DNA of 44,445 nucleotides from Intoshia linei (Eukaryota; Orthonectida; Rhopaluridae). This document shows, piece after piece, positions 1 through 11,332 of this stretch. The notes under the pieces were generated by a model. It had not been told where the DNA came from. It saw nothing but the letters and a program-made list of their open reading frames with translations, and did no database searches. The stretch's first letter is position 1. Every line of letters begins with the position of its first letter. The stretch covers positions 1 to 44,445 of the forward strand of contig LWCA01000174.1 of NCBI GenBank assembly GCA_001642005.1. The letters run 5' to 3'. A program made the translations under genes and the position numbers.

Positions 1-134
1 TAAAAGTTACTAGAAACCTACATAATATCTTTTAATGCTTTTATTAATACTCAAGGAAATAAGACTCTAAGTCTCCAACCAACAGTATACCCTATCTTCT
101 AAACAGGGGACTTATTTTTTTTATCGCATCGCTC

Positions 135-212
135 GAAATTTTAAAGGCCTCCGGCCCTTTGCTTAGCCCAGGCCCACGAAGTGGCTTAAGACGGCTCTGG
201 TCTTAAGGCAAA
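135..212. repeat. GC-rich patch with hairpins
   Basis: This short GC-rich island stands out in very AT-rich DNA. It contains a perfect 8-bp stem with a 7-base loop (185-192 paired with 200-207) and, just upstream, a GGCC-rich near-palindrome (about 143-160). It lies upstream of the acceptor at 355, so it is probably intronic. It could be the end of a small repeat or a structured RNA; nothing identifies it. Confidence 0.3.
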
Positions 213-355
213 AATGATAAATGGAAGATAAAAGTGATAAGAATGTATGAAATACGATTGCAATTTATTATTTACCTAACAACTATCGTAATGTATGTTT
301 TTAAAAATGAATCGCTAAGTTAAGTTAAAACCCTGTATTATATTGTATATTTTAG

Positions 356-573
356 AAAGTTCTTTTGTTAGACCAGGAGTAATTGTTGGTGGTCTTATGA
401 AAAGAATGGGACCACGGTACGATGTAATTAAATACCGATATTGCCACTATTTTCTACGTCTTCGTGAAGGCAACCCACCACCGCTTTACCATGAAAATAA
501 ACCTAGTGCCAAAAAGTTATATACCGAATATATAGACCAGCTCCGTAGTAAAAGGATTTTGAATGAATTGTAA
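356..573 (+). CDS. Terminal exon of an unrecognised protein
   Basis: An intron-like acceptor (TATATTTTAG, ending at 355) is followed by an open frame of about 72 codons that stops at 571-573. Codon usage is richer in G and C than the flanks, with a charged, conserved-looking peptide beginning SSFVRPGVIVGGLMKRMG and ending in DQLRSKRILNEL. It looks like the C-terminal end of a small basic protein, perhaps mitochondrial, but I do not recognise the family. Upstream exons must lie before 356, possibly outside the window. That the segment is coding rests on the splice site, composition and open length only. Confidence 0.5.
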
Positions 574-2313
574 ATTTTTTTATTTATTAAATTTTAAAAA
601 ATTATTGTTTATCTGTAAATAATATGATCAATAGATTATATCAGTGATTCCTAAACGGGTCCACTGACCACAATCGATCCGTATAATTTTCTAAGGGTCC
701 GGAAATATTATAATATTTTTTACATTGAGTATTCTATTACAAATTTAATTCTCAGAAATTCGGCATCTAACAATAAAGAACACAAATGAGCACTTTATTT
801 TCTAGCATTTTGCAAATACAAAATTTGTAGCTGAAAAAATATTAAATTACATTATACCCAGAATTTAAAAAAATAATTTTCTATTGTAGAAAGCTTTCAT
901 TTTATATGTACAGAAAAAATTTTATCTCAGAAATTAGTAATTTAAATTATTTTTATTACAAAATTGGCTTGTAGTGTCTTAGAATTAACCCCTTAGATAA
1001 CACTGTACGACAAATTTTAGACAAACTCAGTGAAACTTTCGCTATATGTAAGTTAATTAGTATACATCTTTTTTTAAAAAAAATTTATTCATTTGAAGAT
1101 AGAGATTCGTTTTAAGTGAGGGTCAAAGTTTTTTTTGAAGAAGTACCTTATGCGTGAAGTCAATTTACAATTAATATTGTTTTTAACAAATGATAAATTT
1201 GATGGGTAAATATATACCTATACCTGTATAAAAAAAATTTCATTAATTATTTAATTATCTCTAGATTTTGCGCACCATCGACAAACTAAATGAAATTAAA
1301 ATTTTCTGGATTAACTACTATTACACTTAAAATCATGTTTTTCGGTTTACCATAGATCAATCTTGTTAACTATCAAGAATGCAATTGATAGACATAAATT
1401 CCATATATTAAGATATAGCATGTATTAATTAAAAATATATGTTAATAAAAATAAATAACAATTGGATACATATAAAATCTATTTTTATACAACTCCACCA
1501 AACAAAATCACAATTATATTTAATCATCGACATCTTCCAAAGCCCCTTTCATCCATCATTTAGTTTTATGGAATTGTTAACATTTTTCGTCCAACCATAT
1601 ACCACAATTTGACGCAAAGAAATTAAAATCACATTCCAGATGATGCATTTTTATCTGTAAAAACAGTTCTTTTGTTGGTATTTTATCAATAACTCTTCGA
1701 TTAAATCCATGTCATTGTCTTATCATTTGTTACCAAAAAAATATAACATTTTTCAATGCATTAAATGCATCTTTTTGTTCAGGATTAATATTAAGGGTAG
1801 ATATTTATTTTTGTAATGAATTAGATAGCACTTGGGAATTATGGTTGATGAATTGATTAATTTTGTCATGAGGCCCACAATATTCCTTAATTATGATTGG
1901 TACAACTGTATTCAGTTAGAATGTTATAATATTTTAATATACATATCTATTTGTTATGAGTAATTAAAATTAAATTGATTCACAACAAAATAGAAACGCG
2001 CTATTTGTTTAAATTAGGTTACAAGCATACTGATCATCATGGTATTACGAAATTTTTGACTACATTCCATATACAATTCCATTTCATATATCAATGACAA
2101 CTAACCATAATGATAGCACACAATTTCAACTGCACAATACAGTCTTAAACTAGTTAACTTCTTATGCTGGCAACAAATATATCTATTTGTATTGTGCCAT
2201 TAACTTACTAATACAATTTGAATAGACGAATATATAGATTTTAGTAATTTTTAAATACAATACCCTACATATAAAGTGGAATTTGAGTAATATTTAAATC
2301 AATTTAGATCAAA
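574..2313. other. Gene-free AT-rich spacer
   Basis: No supportable gene. At 641 a sequence CAGTGATTCCTAAACGGGTCC resembles the end of a hAT-type element; no matching end was found. On the minus strand around 1760-1800 a broken frame gives INPEQKDAFNALKNV, faintly like the start of Helitron/PIF1 helicase domains, but it is interrupted by stops. A splice-acceptor-like AATTTAG lies 6 bases before the start codon at 2314. Confidence 0.5.
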
Positions 2314-3941
2314 ATGCGAAGATCAACTAGATCAAGATCAAATTCTGCTAAAACACCACGTTCCCAATCGAATTCTAGAATTTTAAAATCAATTGAACCA
2401 ATTTTAATAACTGATTCACCAGAAAAGCCAATTCGTGCGAGACGTCGTTCCAGGAAGAGTAGTCCATTACCAGTCGTAAGAAAGGTATTTTCAGTTATTT
2501 TATAGTTTTTATTTTTTATTAGAGGACTAGATCAAGATCAAAAAAAAAAATTATTGTGCCTACAAAGAAAAATGACACTCCAATCAAAAAAAAGAAAGAG
2601 ACTGTAAATACAACACATGAACTAATACGATATATAATTAAATGTGCGTCATTTGACGTTAGATGGATATTTTCATTAATTCTTATTGAGTATGTGGTTA
2701 CACGTGGAAAATCAAGTATGCCGCTATCATATTCTAAATTCTTTGATTTATTCACATGGAAATCTCATGCTTACGTTGGTATACTTATTGTGACAACTTT
2801 TATTCTATCTATAATCCCTTTTGGACACAAAGTATCAGCGGTTTTGCGAAATGGGAAACGTCAGCATTTTGTATTGAACGGGTTAATTGTTTATAAAGTA
2901 ACAATCTGTGGAGTTCTATATTGCTTTTATTCAAATTTAGTTCGTCCATCATATATAATGGATAATTTGAATCAAATTCAAACGGCAATGTATATGTATG
3001 CTTTTGTTATATCTTGTTTTCTCTTTGTGTTTTACAGGAATAGAGATGTACCATCAAAATCAACAGTAGACATTTCATCGTCTAAAACAGCGAAACTTAT
3101 CGGTTGGATGGAAGGTTTTGTTAATGGATACGAATTGAACCCCCAGTGGTTATCGGTAAATCTTAAACTGTGGTTGATGAATCTTTCAATGATTCTTTCT
3201 TCGTGTGTGGCACTGGCTGTGGTATTTGATGTTTGGTCCAAAACAAAAATTACCGACATAAAGAACGTTTCCATTGATGACTTGTCAGTATATCTCAACT
3301 GTCTTAGCGTACTGATTATGTGCGCCATTTTTGTCAATTTTAACAAATGGATTGTTTACACGTACGGCATAATGTCGAGTGGACTGGGTTTTGAATTTGT
3401 AAACATTTTCGTATTTATCACGCACGTGGGTTATCTGAATTTGCCATTAATACATTTATATTTTTATGGATCAAATCGTTGTCTGTGGGCAATTGTTGGT
3501 GGTTTCATGGTGTCAGGTAAATGTAAAATATAAATTTCTTTATTTTTTTTAGTGATTGGATTAAGCACCATGTTGAAAGCTAACCTAGAAAAGTACAATA
3601 TCAAAACTCGATTAATGAGCCATGAATCAAAAAACATTATCGGCTCGGGCGCACGTAGGCTGTACAGTGGAAGTCTTTGGGGTGTAGTTAGACACCCCAA
3701 CTACTTGGGAAATTTAATATTTTATATTGGATTGAGCATGCATTGCCGTAATTTTTAAATTATTTTTAATTACTATGCTCTAGAACTCAGCATTATCCCA
3801 TGGCTATTACCATTGTATACAATTTTAATTGTTATCAAGTGTATATCACGAGTTGAGGAAAGTAGTAAATCAAGGCACGGCTCGAATTGGGTGGAATATT
3901 GCAGACGAGTGCCGTTTAAATTAATTCCTGGACTTTATTAG
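2314..3941 (+). CDS. LBR: Lamin-B-receptor / sterol C14-reductase-like membrane protein
   Basis: Exons 2314-2484, 2523-3516, 3553-3747 and 3784-3941 join in phase to 505 codons plus stop; the introns are 38, 36 and 36 bp. The N-terminal ~65 residues are rich in Arg, Ser and Lys (RSTRSRSNS, ARRRSRKSS), like the nucleoplasmic RS region of lamin B receptor. Multiple membrane segments follow, then the ERG4/ERG24 signatures GVVRHPNYLGN and a C-terminal WVEYCRRVPFKLIPGLY. In the family these proteins sit in the inner nuclear membrane or ER; LBR tethers chromatin and lamins, and some members reduce the sterol C14 double bond. The vertebrate N-terminal Tudor domain is not present. The segment before HPNYLGN is strongly diverged, so enzymatic activity is doubtful. 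AATAAA occurs at 3978-3983, inside the 3' end of the facing gene. Confidence 0.88.
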
Positions 3942-3977
3942 ATTTTAATACTGTAATGTTATGTAATGATTTAATGT

Positions 3978-3983
3978 AATAAA
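3978..3983 (+). terminator. Poly(A) signal for LBR-like gene
   Basis: AATAAA lies 37 bases after the LBR-like stop codon. It abuts the stop codon (3986-3988) of the facing claudin-like gene, so the two transcripts probably overlap at their 3' ends. Confidence 0.55.
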
Positions 3984-3985
3984 TT

Positions 3986-4589
3986 TTAATTGTAATTTTT
4001 CATTTTCATGGCATAAAATAGATACATGAAAAAAACAATTACGGATATAAATGTGTGGGTAACTGATAGGTAATATCCAATTAATAATGAATCTGGTGAT
4101 GAATTGAAGTGTATATGGTAGAGTATGTATCCATCAAAAAAGAACAAAAAATTGGCCGCCATCGAACAAATTACTAAATTTTTACATTGCTAAAATAAAC
4201 GTTTTAAATATTTACCTGCACATAAAGATGTTAAAGGATATATAAATATGTGACGTGAAAATTTTTTCCCGGTTGCTGTACGGCAAATCAATAAAATTAA
4301 AAGCTTGACAAATATTAAAAAGGATAGGAAGTAGAACGATTGAGATAATATAAAATAAACTAAATGTATTATTAGAGGCATTATAATTTATACTGGTTCG
4401 GGTGTTTTGAACTTCATAATTATCGTTATAAAACCAAATAATTTGTTTTCCTCTATGCTGTACCCATAAACCGTCGTATATTGTCATATCTAATTTTACA
4501 ATCTTGCGCCATGATGACATAAAAACAGATGTAATATTTACACCCAGCAGGCAAAACTGTAACAAATTTAGTATATTGGCCAACAACAT
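3986..4589 (-). CDS. Claudin/PMP22-like four-pass membrane protein
   Basis: Exons (transcript order) 4589-4394, 4359-4216 and 4173-3986 join in phase to 175 codons plus stop, with introns of 34 and 42 bp. The product has four hydrophobic segments: about residues 3-24, 66-86, 100-122 and 142-166. The first extracellular loop carries W28 and a GLW motif at about 43-45, the spacing typical of the claudin/PMP22/EMP superfamily. The pair of cysteines that normally follows GLW is missing, so it is a divergent member and the paracellular-barrier role is inferred. A short out-of-frame ATG (four codons then TGA) precedes the chosen start. The gene begins 127 bases after the stop of UGDH on the same strand and ends 44 bases from the LBR stop codon. 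Confidence 0.72.
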
Positions 4590-4716
4590 TTAAATTGAAT
4601 GTATATTTATTTATAATTGCAAATGCTGTGCTAAGGATAATTAATTTGATAGTGTTCAAAGCAGATTCATTTTTCTAGATTCTGAAATATTTTGCGCAAT
4701 TAAATCTTGAAAATGT

Positions 4717-7700
4717 TTATTTACAATTTGAAAATCCAATAGTCTCATAATTAAATCCAATTTTTTTCATTTTTGCTGGATTTAGTATTATTCGACCATC
4801 AAAAATGTAGGCCGGTTTTTTCATATTGGAGTATATCTTTGAATATTCATAATTCTACATTTCAAAGATTATAATCTAACTAAGTTGACTGTTACGTACT
4901 ACGTCAAAACAGCACCTAGCTCTGCCGAGGGCACATCTTTATTTTTATTATACCAAAAAAATATATTCACGTTGAAAATCCAAGTTAAAAATCCTACTAT
5001 TCACTATTATCAATCCTTTAAAAGAGTAGTTCCCAAACTTGTTTAACTTGTTTTATATAACATTATTTACTTTAAAGTGAATTATTCCATCTTAATTTTG
5101 TTTTAACATTTTCAAACATAATATAACTTTTTAACACATTTAATGTAATTTTAGTGACCCGGGTGCTAGCACCTGCGGTTAAAAAACTGTGATATAAGAT
5201 ATATAAGCATTCAACATCACACAATACTAGGATTTGTAAATATTAATTGTAGTTCATCAAACCCTCAAAAAGGTATTTTTCAAGAATATTCAAAAATGTT
5301 TTTTATTTAATCAAATCAAGTGGTCAATATGTATAATGTACAAGGTCTATTTTTGAAAGTCTTATCGAAATTGTAAATATTTAATTAGGTATACATCAAA
5401 GTTACCTTAAATTCATCCCACGCAGTGCAAATTATAACTGCATTGCTTTTAAATGTAGCTTGTTCGATGTTTTGACATATTTCAACTATACAATACATTC
5501 ACATTATTTTTAAGTCCAATATAATTGTTTACATCAGTGTTTCCCAAAGTGGGCGATAGCGCCCACTTGGGGACGCTAAGGGGGCACTGAGAATTTTTAT
5601 AAAATTATAACAAATATGTCTTATCTACTATTTCATTTTTCAAAAGCTCATAAATAAAATAGGATTTTTATTGGCCAAGAAGTATGTTGATTTGGGTAAA
5701 AATTGGAATTCTGTCATTCTCGGACAAAAAAAAGATTAATTTGGACGGTCCTAAAGGATTCCAGTTTTATTGGCATGATTTGAGAAGGGAGAAAGAAGTT
5801 TACTGTACTCAGGAAAGCGGAGGCGGATTTGTAATGGTGTGAAGAGTATTTTTTCACAAATGAAAATCGAAATTGGCAATTCTGAATGGAAATCAGAACT
5901 TTGAAGATTATATATTTACCTTATCTGAGACTTTACTTCTATTTGCTCACTATCATTATAATACCGAGTATATTCTCAAACAAGATAATGCTCCAATTCA
6001 CACTTCTCGTAATGTAAAAGCATGGTTTGAAGATAACTGTCAATGTAATGGAGTGACCGTCGAAGTCTCCTGACTTAAACCTAATTGAAAATTTATGGGG
6101 CATTTTGGCAAGGTCCGTATATAAAAATCACAGGCATTTAATAATGTTGATCAGCTGACTTAGTTTATATTAAAATAATGGGAAAATATCCATCAAAATG
6201 TTATTCAAACCTTTGTGACTTAGATAAAGAATAGACGTCTTGAAGTTATGGTGAATAAAGAAGGAAAACCAGATTATTAAATTGTATATAAAGTATTTTT
6301 ATTTATTGGACCGATGTTTATTTCGCGGATAATTATTGACTTTGTGTGATAACGTTACATAGGACCTATGTTATTACGACCACTGTAATTGAAAGAGGAT
6401 TTAGTGGGGTTGTAAATATTCTAACTAAAAAGAGAAATTGAATAAAAATTAAAAAATGTAGTGATTTCAAACTTTTTCTTTCTAACATTAAATTTCCTGA
6501 TATCGATAACTTGTCACAGGCTCATCAACCTCAGGGTACTCATTAATTTTATACCGATTTATATAACTAAATATGTTATATTGTTTATAATATCTTTTTC
6601 CTTTAATTTTCATGAAATCATGCGAAACTTTTAGTGGTCTGCTATTTCTACTTCACTACTTCAATTGGTATCTCAATATTTAATTTATTATAATCGAAAA
6701 GGTTTATTTAATTTATATTGATTGTATTCATTTTTTATAGGGGGCGCATCATTTGAAAATTTTATAAGGGGGCACTGGAAAATAAAAGGTTGGGAAACAC
6801 TGGTTTATATATTTATTAAAGTTTACTTGATTTTGTATCTTCATTCAAATGTAAATCTCTGAATCTCATTTAAACATGACAATGAATTACAATAATACCT
6901 TATAATGGTTGTATTTTCTACTTTAGGGTCATAAATTGACAATATAGCACCTTCTTCTAAAAAATCTTTGCAAATATTTATTGCGGGAGAATTCCTATAA
7001 TTTATACCATATACTATGTAGTGTAATCTAGTAAATTTACCTTGTATCTGTTGTGTTTGGTTTGAACGCAAATCCTAATATTGCAAGTTTTTTTTTATAA
7101 ACATTATTGAACATGGTCTTGATAATTCTAGACACAAAATTGCATTGCTGATAATCATTAATGGTGATAATTGATTGCCAGTAATTGGCAATTTCAAATA
7201 GATTTAATGATTCGCAAAGGTACACTAGATGCATGATATCTTTTTTAAAACAACTTCCTCCAAATCCTATCCCTGCATTCAAATAAGATGATCCTATTCT
7301 TTTGTCTGCTCCAATAGCTTCAGCGACATTTTTAACATTAGCACCAGTTTTTTCACATAAGATGGAAATTGCATTTATACTGCTAATTCTTTGTGCCAAA
7401 AAAGCGTTAGCCGTCTTAAATTGTATTGAAAAATATTTTTTTAATTGTGGAAAAATGAGGCCCATTCTACAAAATTTTAGTGATTGTTCAAATTTTGAAT
7501 TCAATCTTAGCGTCCAGGTGTACAATATACAATTTACATATCAATTTTATAAATTTGGTTCGAGCTTATTTATTTTTAAAACTATAAATATACCCTTTTT
7601 TTCGTGGATTTTATTTATGTTACACTGTACAACACTCAAAAAACCAGGCACAACAAAATATATATTATTAAACTCTACGAAAAATTTGGTGAAAAATAGT

Positions 7701-10258
7701 ATAATTTTTAAAGGTCAGTTAGATCTAGTTTTTGAAGGACAGACAGATTAAAAATAACCAATAATAATGGCGTTGTCATTTAAAATCTATGTAAATAAAT
7801 TAAAGTTCTTTTAGATTAATATGAGTTTTTCGTGTGTTTGTCAGTTTTTATGTATTAATGATTATTAAATGTAGATGTATTAAAGCTACACTTTAATTGG
7901 GACTAAAGTTGGTAACAAGTATACATAATTTTATGGAAAAATCCAACAAGAACAATGGACTCCAAACAAATGTTGTGCATTGTTACAGGCATGTGATGAA
8001 TAACAATAAATTTTTCGATTCACCCGGGTTTGGTCTTCACCTAAATCCAGTGATGATTGTTATTTCTGTTATGTCACAGAAAACACCAAATTGTCATAAA
8101 TAAATTAATAATTTTTTTTAAATATAAATGTACTTATTTTTAACGCTTTATAGATTTTTTTTGAGATGTAACCAGATTTTCATTCCTAATACAGTATAAA
8201 GTACACATTTTGGGGTACCTAGTATATATCAAAATGTTCTGCTGTTTTCAAAAAAACCAATTTTTTTTTAAAAATTAAGGTAAAAGTCCGGGCCAAATTT
8301 TTTATCAGAATATGTTATATAATTATATGAAATTATATTTTTAAAAAGTCACAAAATTGAATTTAACATTAACTTGAATTTAACTTAATTCTATATATTA
8401 CATATAAATATGTATATAAATTTCCATATATATACACTTTAAAAATGAAATATCTTAAGATTACGATCTAATCAGATAGAATCACAAACATCTATCGAAT
8501 CCTGACAGTGTTAGCTAAGCCATAAACTAAATTTTGTTTTGCTCTTATAAAATTTTTCCGAAAATTTTGTACCGTGTTAAGTATGTTTTTAAAATTAAAA
8601 TATTAATTACCCTAAATATAAATGAAAAGACCTATTTAAGTTACTTAATTTGATGAGCATAATCAATGTATACTTAAAATGCTTAAAATACGAAAAAAAA
8701 TTGACGAAAATAACATTTCGAAAGAGTACATGATTATAATTTTATAAAATTGAAAATCAATCGAAAAAGTAACGAAAATTTTCAAAAAAGTTAAAAAAGT
8801 TTCAATTGGTGCCCTAATTATAATGCATTAAATTTATTACCAATTTTGATAATTCTGTGGACCAAGTATCACCAGTAATGATAAATTGTGGGTCTATCCA
8901 CATAGCATAAATGTTCACTATATAGTTAATAGCTAGTTTTCCAGATTCAGTTGTATGATCTCCACCAACTAATACTCTGTCAGGATATAAAAGATTGGTT
9001 ATGGCATTTCCTAAAATTTTGATATATGAAATATATTGCAAAAATAGAGTTAGGCCATGTCTGATAATTCCAAATGTGATGATTCAGGTTTAAATGCCTT
9101 ATTTTAATATGATTGAAACAGTATAATAACTCTTAAATCTTTACTGATATAAAAGTATTTGTTTGTGTGTCTGTTTTTATTGAATATTAATTGAATGAGA
9201 AAAAAAGACTGAATTTTAACAAACACAAATTCCCAGTCAACGTGTCGAGGGTGATTTTTTATCGCAAGTTTTATTTTTAGAAATTAAATTATTCAAGGTC
9301 AAATTAAACCAAATTATTCTTTTTAAAAAAATCTAACGAGACATAGAATTTAAATGATAAATTCAATATAAATTCCGATACAGATTTTAAAATCATGAAC
9401 ATTATAAATTTAATTTTTATATTTTTTTATATTAAATAATTTGGGAAGCACTCCTTTAAAGGATTGATAATAGTGAATAGTAAGATTTTTAAGTTAGATT
9501 TATAACGTGAATTCATTTTTTTGGTATAATAAAAATGTGCCCTCGGCAGAGCTAGGTCCTGTTTGTACGTAGTACATAACAGTCAATCTAGTAATATATA
9601 AAATGCCCTACAAATACCTTCAGCCATAAATTCAGGACTGGAAATGACATCAAATTTAAATTCACTTGAATTTTCTGTATTCAAAATAAATTTAATTGCA
9701 TGAGCTGATCCAACTGGAACAGTACTTTTTTCTACTACTATCATATCACCACTTGCATATCTGGATATGGACCTTGCACAATTTTCTAAAAAGCTTACAT
9801 CTGGAGCTCTACCCTAAAAGTGGTATATTCTCAAATTAAAAAATAATAATTTACCATTCCATGACCCCTGGCTTTGATGGGAGTATTAACTGATATGAAA
9901 ACAACATAGCTTTGTTTAATAGCCAGTTCCATATCATTCAAGAAATATAAATTTTTTCCGCGACATTTATTAACGATTTCATTTAATCCAGGCTATATTA
10001 ATGAGTTTAAATAAATAGATACATAATAAGAAAGTTATAAAAAAGTACTTCATAAATTGGTAAATTATCGGAATTCCATTGGCTAATTTTTTCAATATTT
10101 ACATCAACAACATATACATTATATTGAGGACATTTTAGTGCGATTACAGCAGCTGAAGGCCCGCCGACATAACTATATAGTATATAAAATATTTATTAGG
10201 CGTAAATATACCCAGCACCGATAAAACAAATGTTATTAGAGCGGTTAATTTTTGACAT
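4717..10258 (-). CDS. UGDH: UDP-glucose 6-dehydrogenase
   Basis: Ten exons join in phase: 10258-10212, 10172-10049, 9992-9855, 9813-9618, 9010-8841, 7414-7041, 6994-6899, 6858-6827, 5485-5406, 4854-4717; 464 residues, close to the animal length. The enzyme oxidises UDP-glucose to UDP-glucuronate with two NAD+, feeding glycosaminoglycan synthesis in the cytosol. Visible signatures in order: NAD-binding GAGYVGG (14-20), [28 protein letters not shown] with the conserved Lys near 224, [13 protein letters not shown], and [10 protein letters not shown] with the catalytic Cys at about 280. FKPNTTDTR replaces the usual FKKDTGDTR; then come YDPKV and PAYIFDGR. The 32-bp eighth exon could be 6 bases longer (acceptor ATGAG instead of TTCAG). 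Introns of 39-56 bp coexist with five longer ones: three contain recognisable repeats or mobile DNA (4855-5405, 5486-6826, 9011-9617), 7415-8840 is unexplained, and the rest are minimal. The gene appears functional. Confidence 0.95.
4885..5040 (+). repeat. Dispersed ~150-bp repeat, copy A
   Basis: Lies in the last UGDH intron (4855-5405). It matches 9441-9586 read on the opposite strand over about 150 bp, including the core ACCTAGCTCTGCCGAGGGCA. Its end (AATCCTTTAAAAGAGTAGTTCCCAAAC) recurs in shorter form at 28525-28560. The GTTCCCAAA edge recalls hAT-type termini, but no complete element boundary or target duplication was found. Confidence 0.75.
5535..6802. mobile_element. hAT-type element in a UGDH intron
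   Basis: The ends are inverted repeats, CAGTGTTTCCCAA on the left and TTGGGAAACACTG on the right. Flanking 8-bp target duplications are GTTTACAT (5527-5534) and GTTTATAT (6803-6810), one mismatch apart. The 1268-bp element encodes no hAT transposase, so it is non-autonomous. A Tc1-type transposase relic lies inside. It sits in the UGDH intron 5486-6826; without it and one target copy the intron would be 65 bp, close to this genome's normal small size. Confidence 0.88.
5730..6280 (+). pseudogene. Tc1-family transposase relic
   Basis: Translating with frame jumps gives recognisable Tc1 transposase pieces in order: [58 protein letters not shown], then PDLNPIENLWG about 6060-6100 and a tail [15 protein letters not shown] near 6280. 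The QDNAPIHTS and NPIENLWG boxes belong to the DDE catalytic core. At least one frameshift (near 6055) and stops disable it. The N-terminal DNA-binding half is absent. It lies wholly within the hAT-type element. Confidence 0.85.
7415..8840. other. Long UGDH intron, content unclear
   Basis: This 1426-bp stretch separates ELSKL from TANAFLAQR of UGDH, with a GTAATA donor and TTTAAG acceptor. It is AT-rich. A plus-strand frame at 7897-8103 contains DSPGF, a short motif also seen in some transposon-borne proteins; that is too little to call. No element ends were seen. Confidence 0.4.
9441..9586 (-). repeat. Dispersed ~150-bp repeat, copy B (inverted)
   Basis: Reverse-complement counterpart of 4885-5040, located in the UGDH intron 9011-9617. 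Identity by eye is high across the block, with small indels. Together the two copies form a long inverted repeat that brackets UGDH exons 5 to 9. Confidence 0.75.
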
Positions 10259-11332
10259 TATACAGGTATCTTGTAATTTAACAGAAGGTGAACTTATTGT
10301 CAGAATATATCATTTAGAAATAAAAATGTTTTAGTAACAGTAACAATAATACACATTTTATTGCAGTAATAAATATTTCAGTGATACAAAGTGCAATGTA
10401 GTTATTTAAACGTATGAAAGGAGTCCCTTCAAATCACACATCGACGATCGATATACAATTCGATTATGACATTACTATATGAATTATCGATCGGAAACTT
10501 ATTAAAATTAAATTTTAACTTTAAACGTAAAAATTGAGAGTTAAAATTTAAAATCAAAAATTTTGCATTAACTGACGATTTAAAATTTAACTGACGGCAA
10601 GGGATTTTTAATCTTTTTTATATAACTATTATTATTACCTTAATTAAGGCTTAACTATTACTATATTAGTCAGATCATCCTTTATGAAGGTCTTTAAAAG
10701 TTTACCGTCTAGCCGGTACCAAAAGATTTTATATTATTTTTACGACTTGTAAAAAATTTCAAATCATAGTGAAAATATTTTTGAAATTCACGAAAAGTGA
10801 TGACCAAGCCTATCCAAACGGTTTCACGAATCGATTAATAGGTCGTGATAAATTATCAACCTTTAAAATGTGAAATAACCAAGAAATGAACTTTTTCTCA
10901 AAGTCAACCAAAGATGATTAGTAATCATTGATTGCATGAATTTTTATTTCTCAAAGTTTTAAAGAAATGTATGACAAAATGGCATTTTTTTGAAGAAACC
11001 TTAAAATCTTCAACAGCCTGCAGTATTGGATACAATAAATTACCTCTACAATATTCATGTATATAATATTTATTTATGTATATAACGAATTTTTTAAATT
11101 ACGGTCTGCCAAAATTTATATGAAAATAAATTAATACTAGTTTTGATATTTTAACGTTTAATTTTGTTTTTTTCGGTCTGGAAATATCCATTATAAAGCT
11201 CCCAGATATGAAAAATATATTTGTGAAATTTTGAAAACATTTGTTATCGTTTCTCATTAACAAATATTAATTAAATTAAATTGATATTATAGTATAGAAA
11301 TAGTAACTAACAATAATAGAATATGATTGAAA
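10259..11332. promoter_or_regulatory. Divergent intergenic region
   Basis: Separates UGDH (minus) from the dynein-stalk-like gene (plus), which are transcribed away from each other, so both promoters should be here. Near 10510-10600 several TTTAAAATTTAA blocks occur in alternating orientation, giving short palindromes. No TATA box or other element can be chosen with confidence. Confidence 0.35.

Noticed and set aside
1500-1800. Minus-strand INPEQKDAF segment, possible Helitron helicase remnant.
   Set aside because: Single weak motif, interrupted by stops, without Walker motifs or Helitron ends.
2519-3700. Minus-strand frames opposite the LBR-like gene.
   Set aside because: Shadows of the coding strand; no homology and interrupted relative to the real exons.
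7302-7751. Plus-strand 149-codon frame.
   Set aside because: Antisense to the large UGDH exon 7414-7041 at its start and intronic AT-rich sequence afterwards.
7897-8103. Plus frame with DSPGF, possible remnant of a transposon-borne gene.
   Set aside because: Only five residues are suggestive; no second motif and no element ends.
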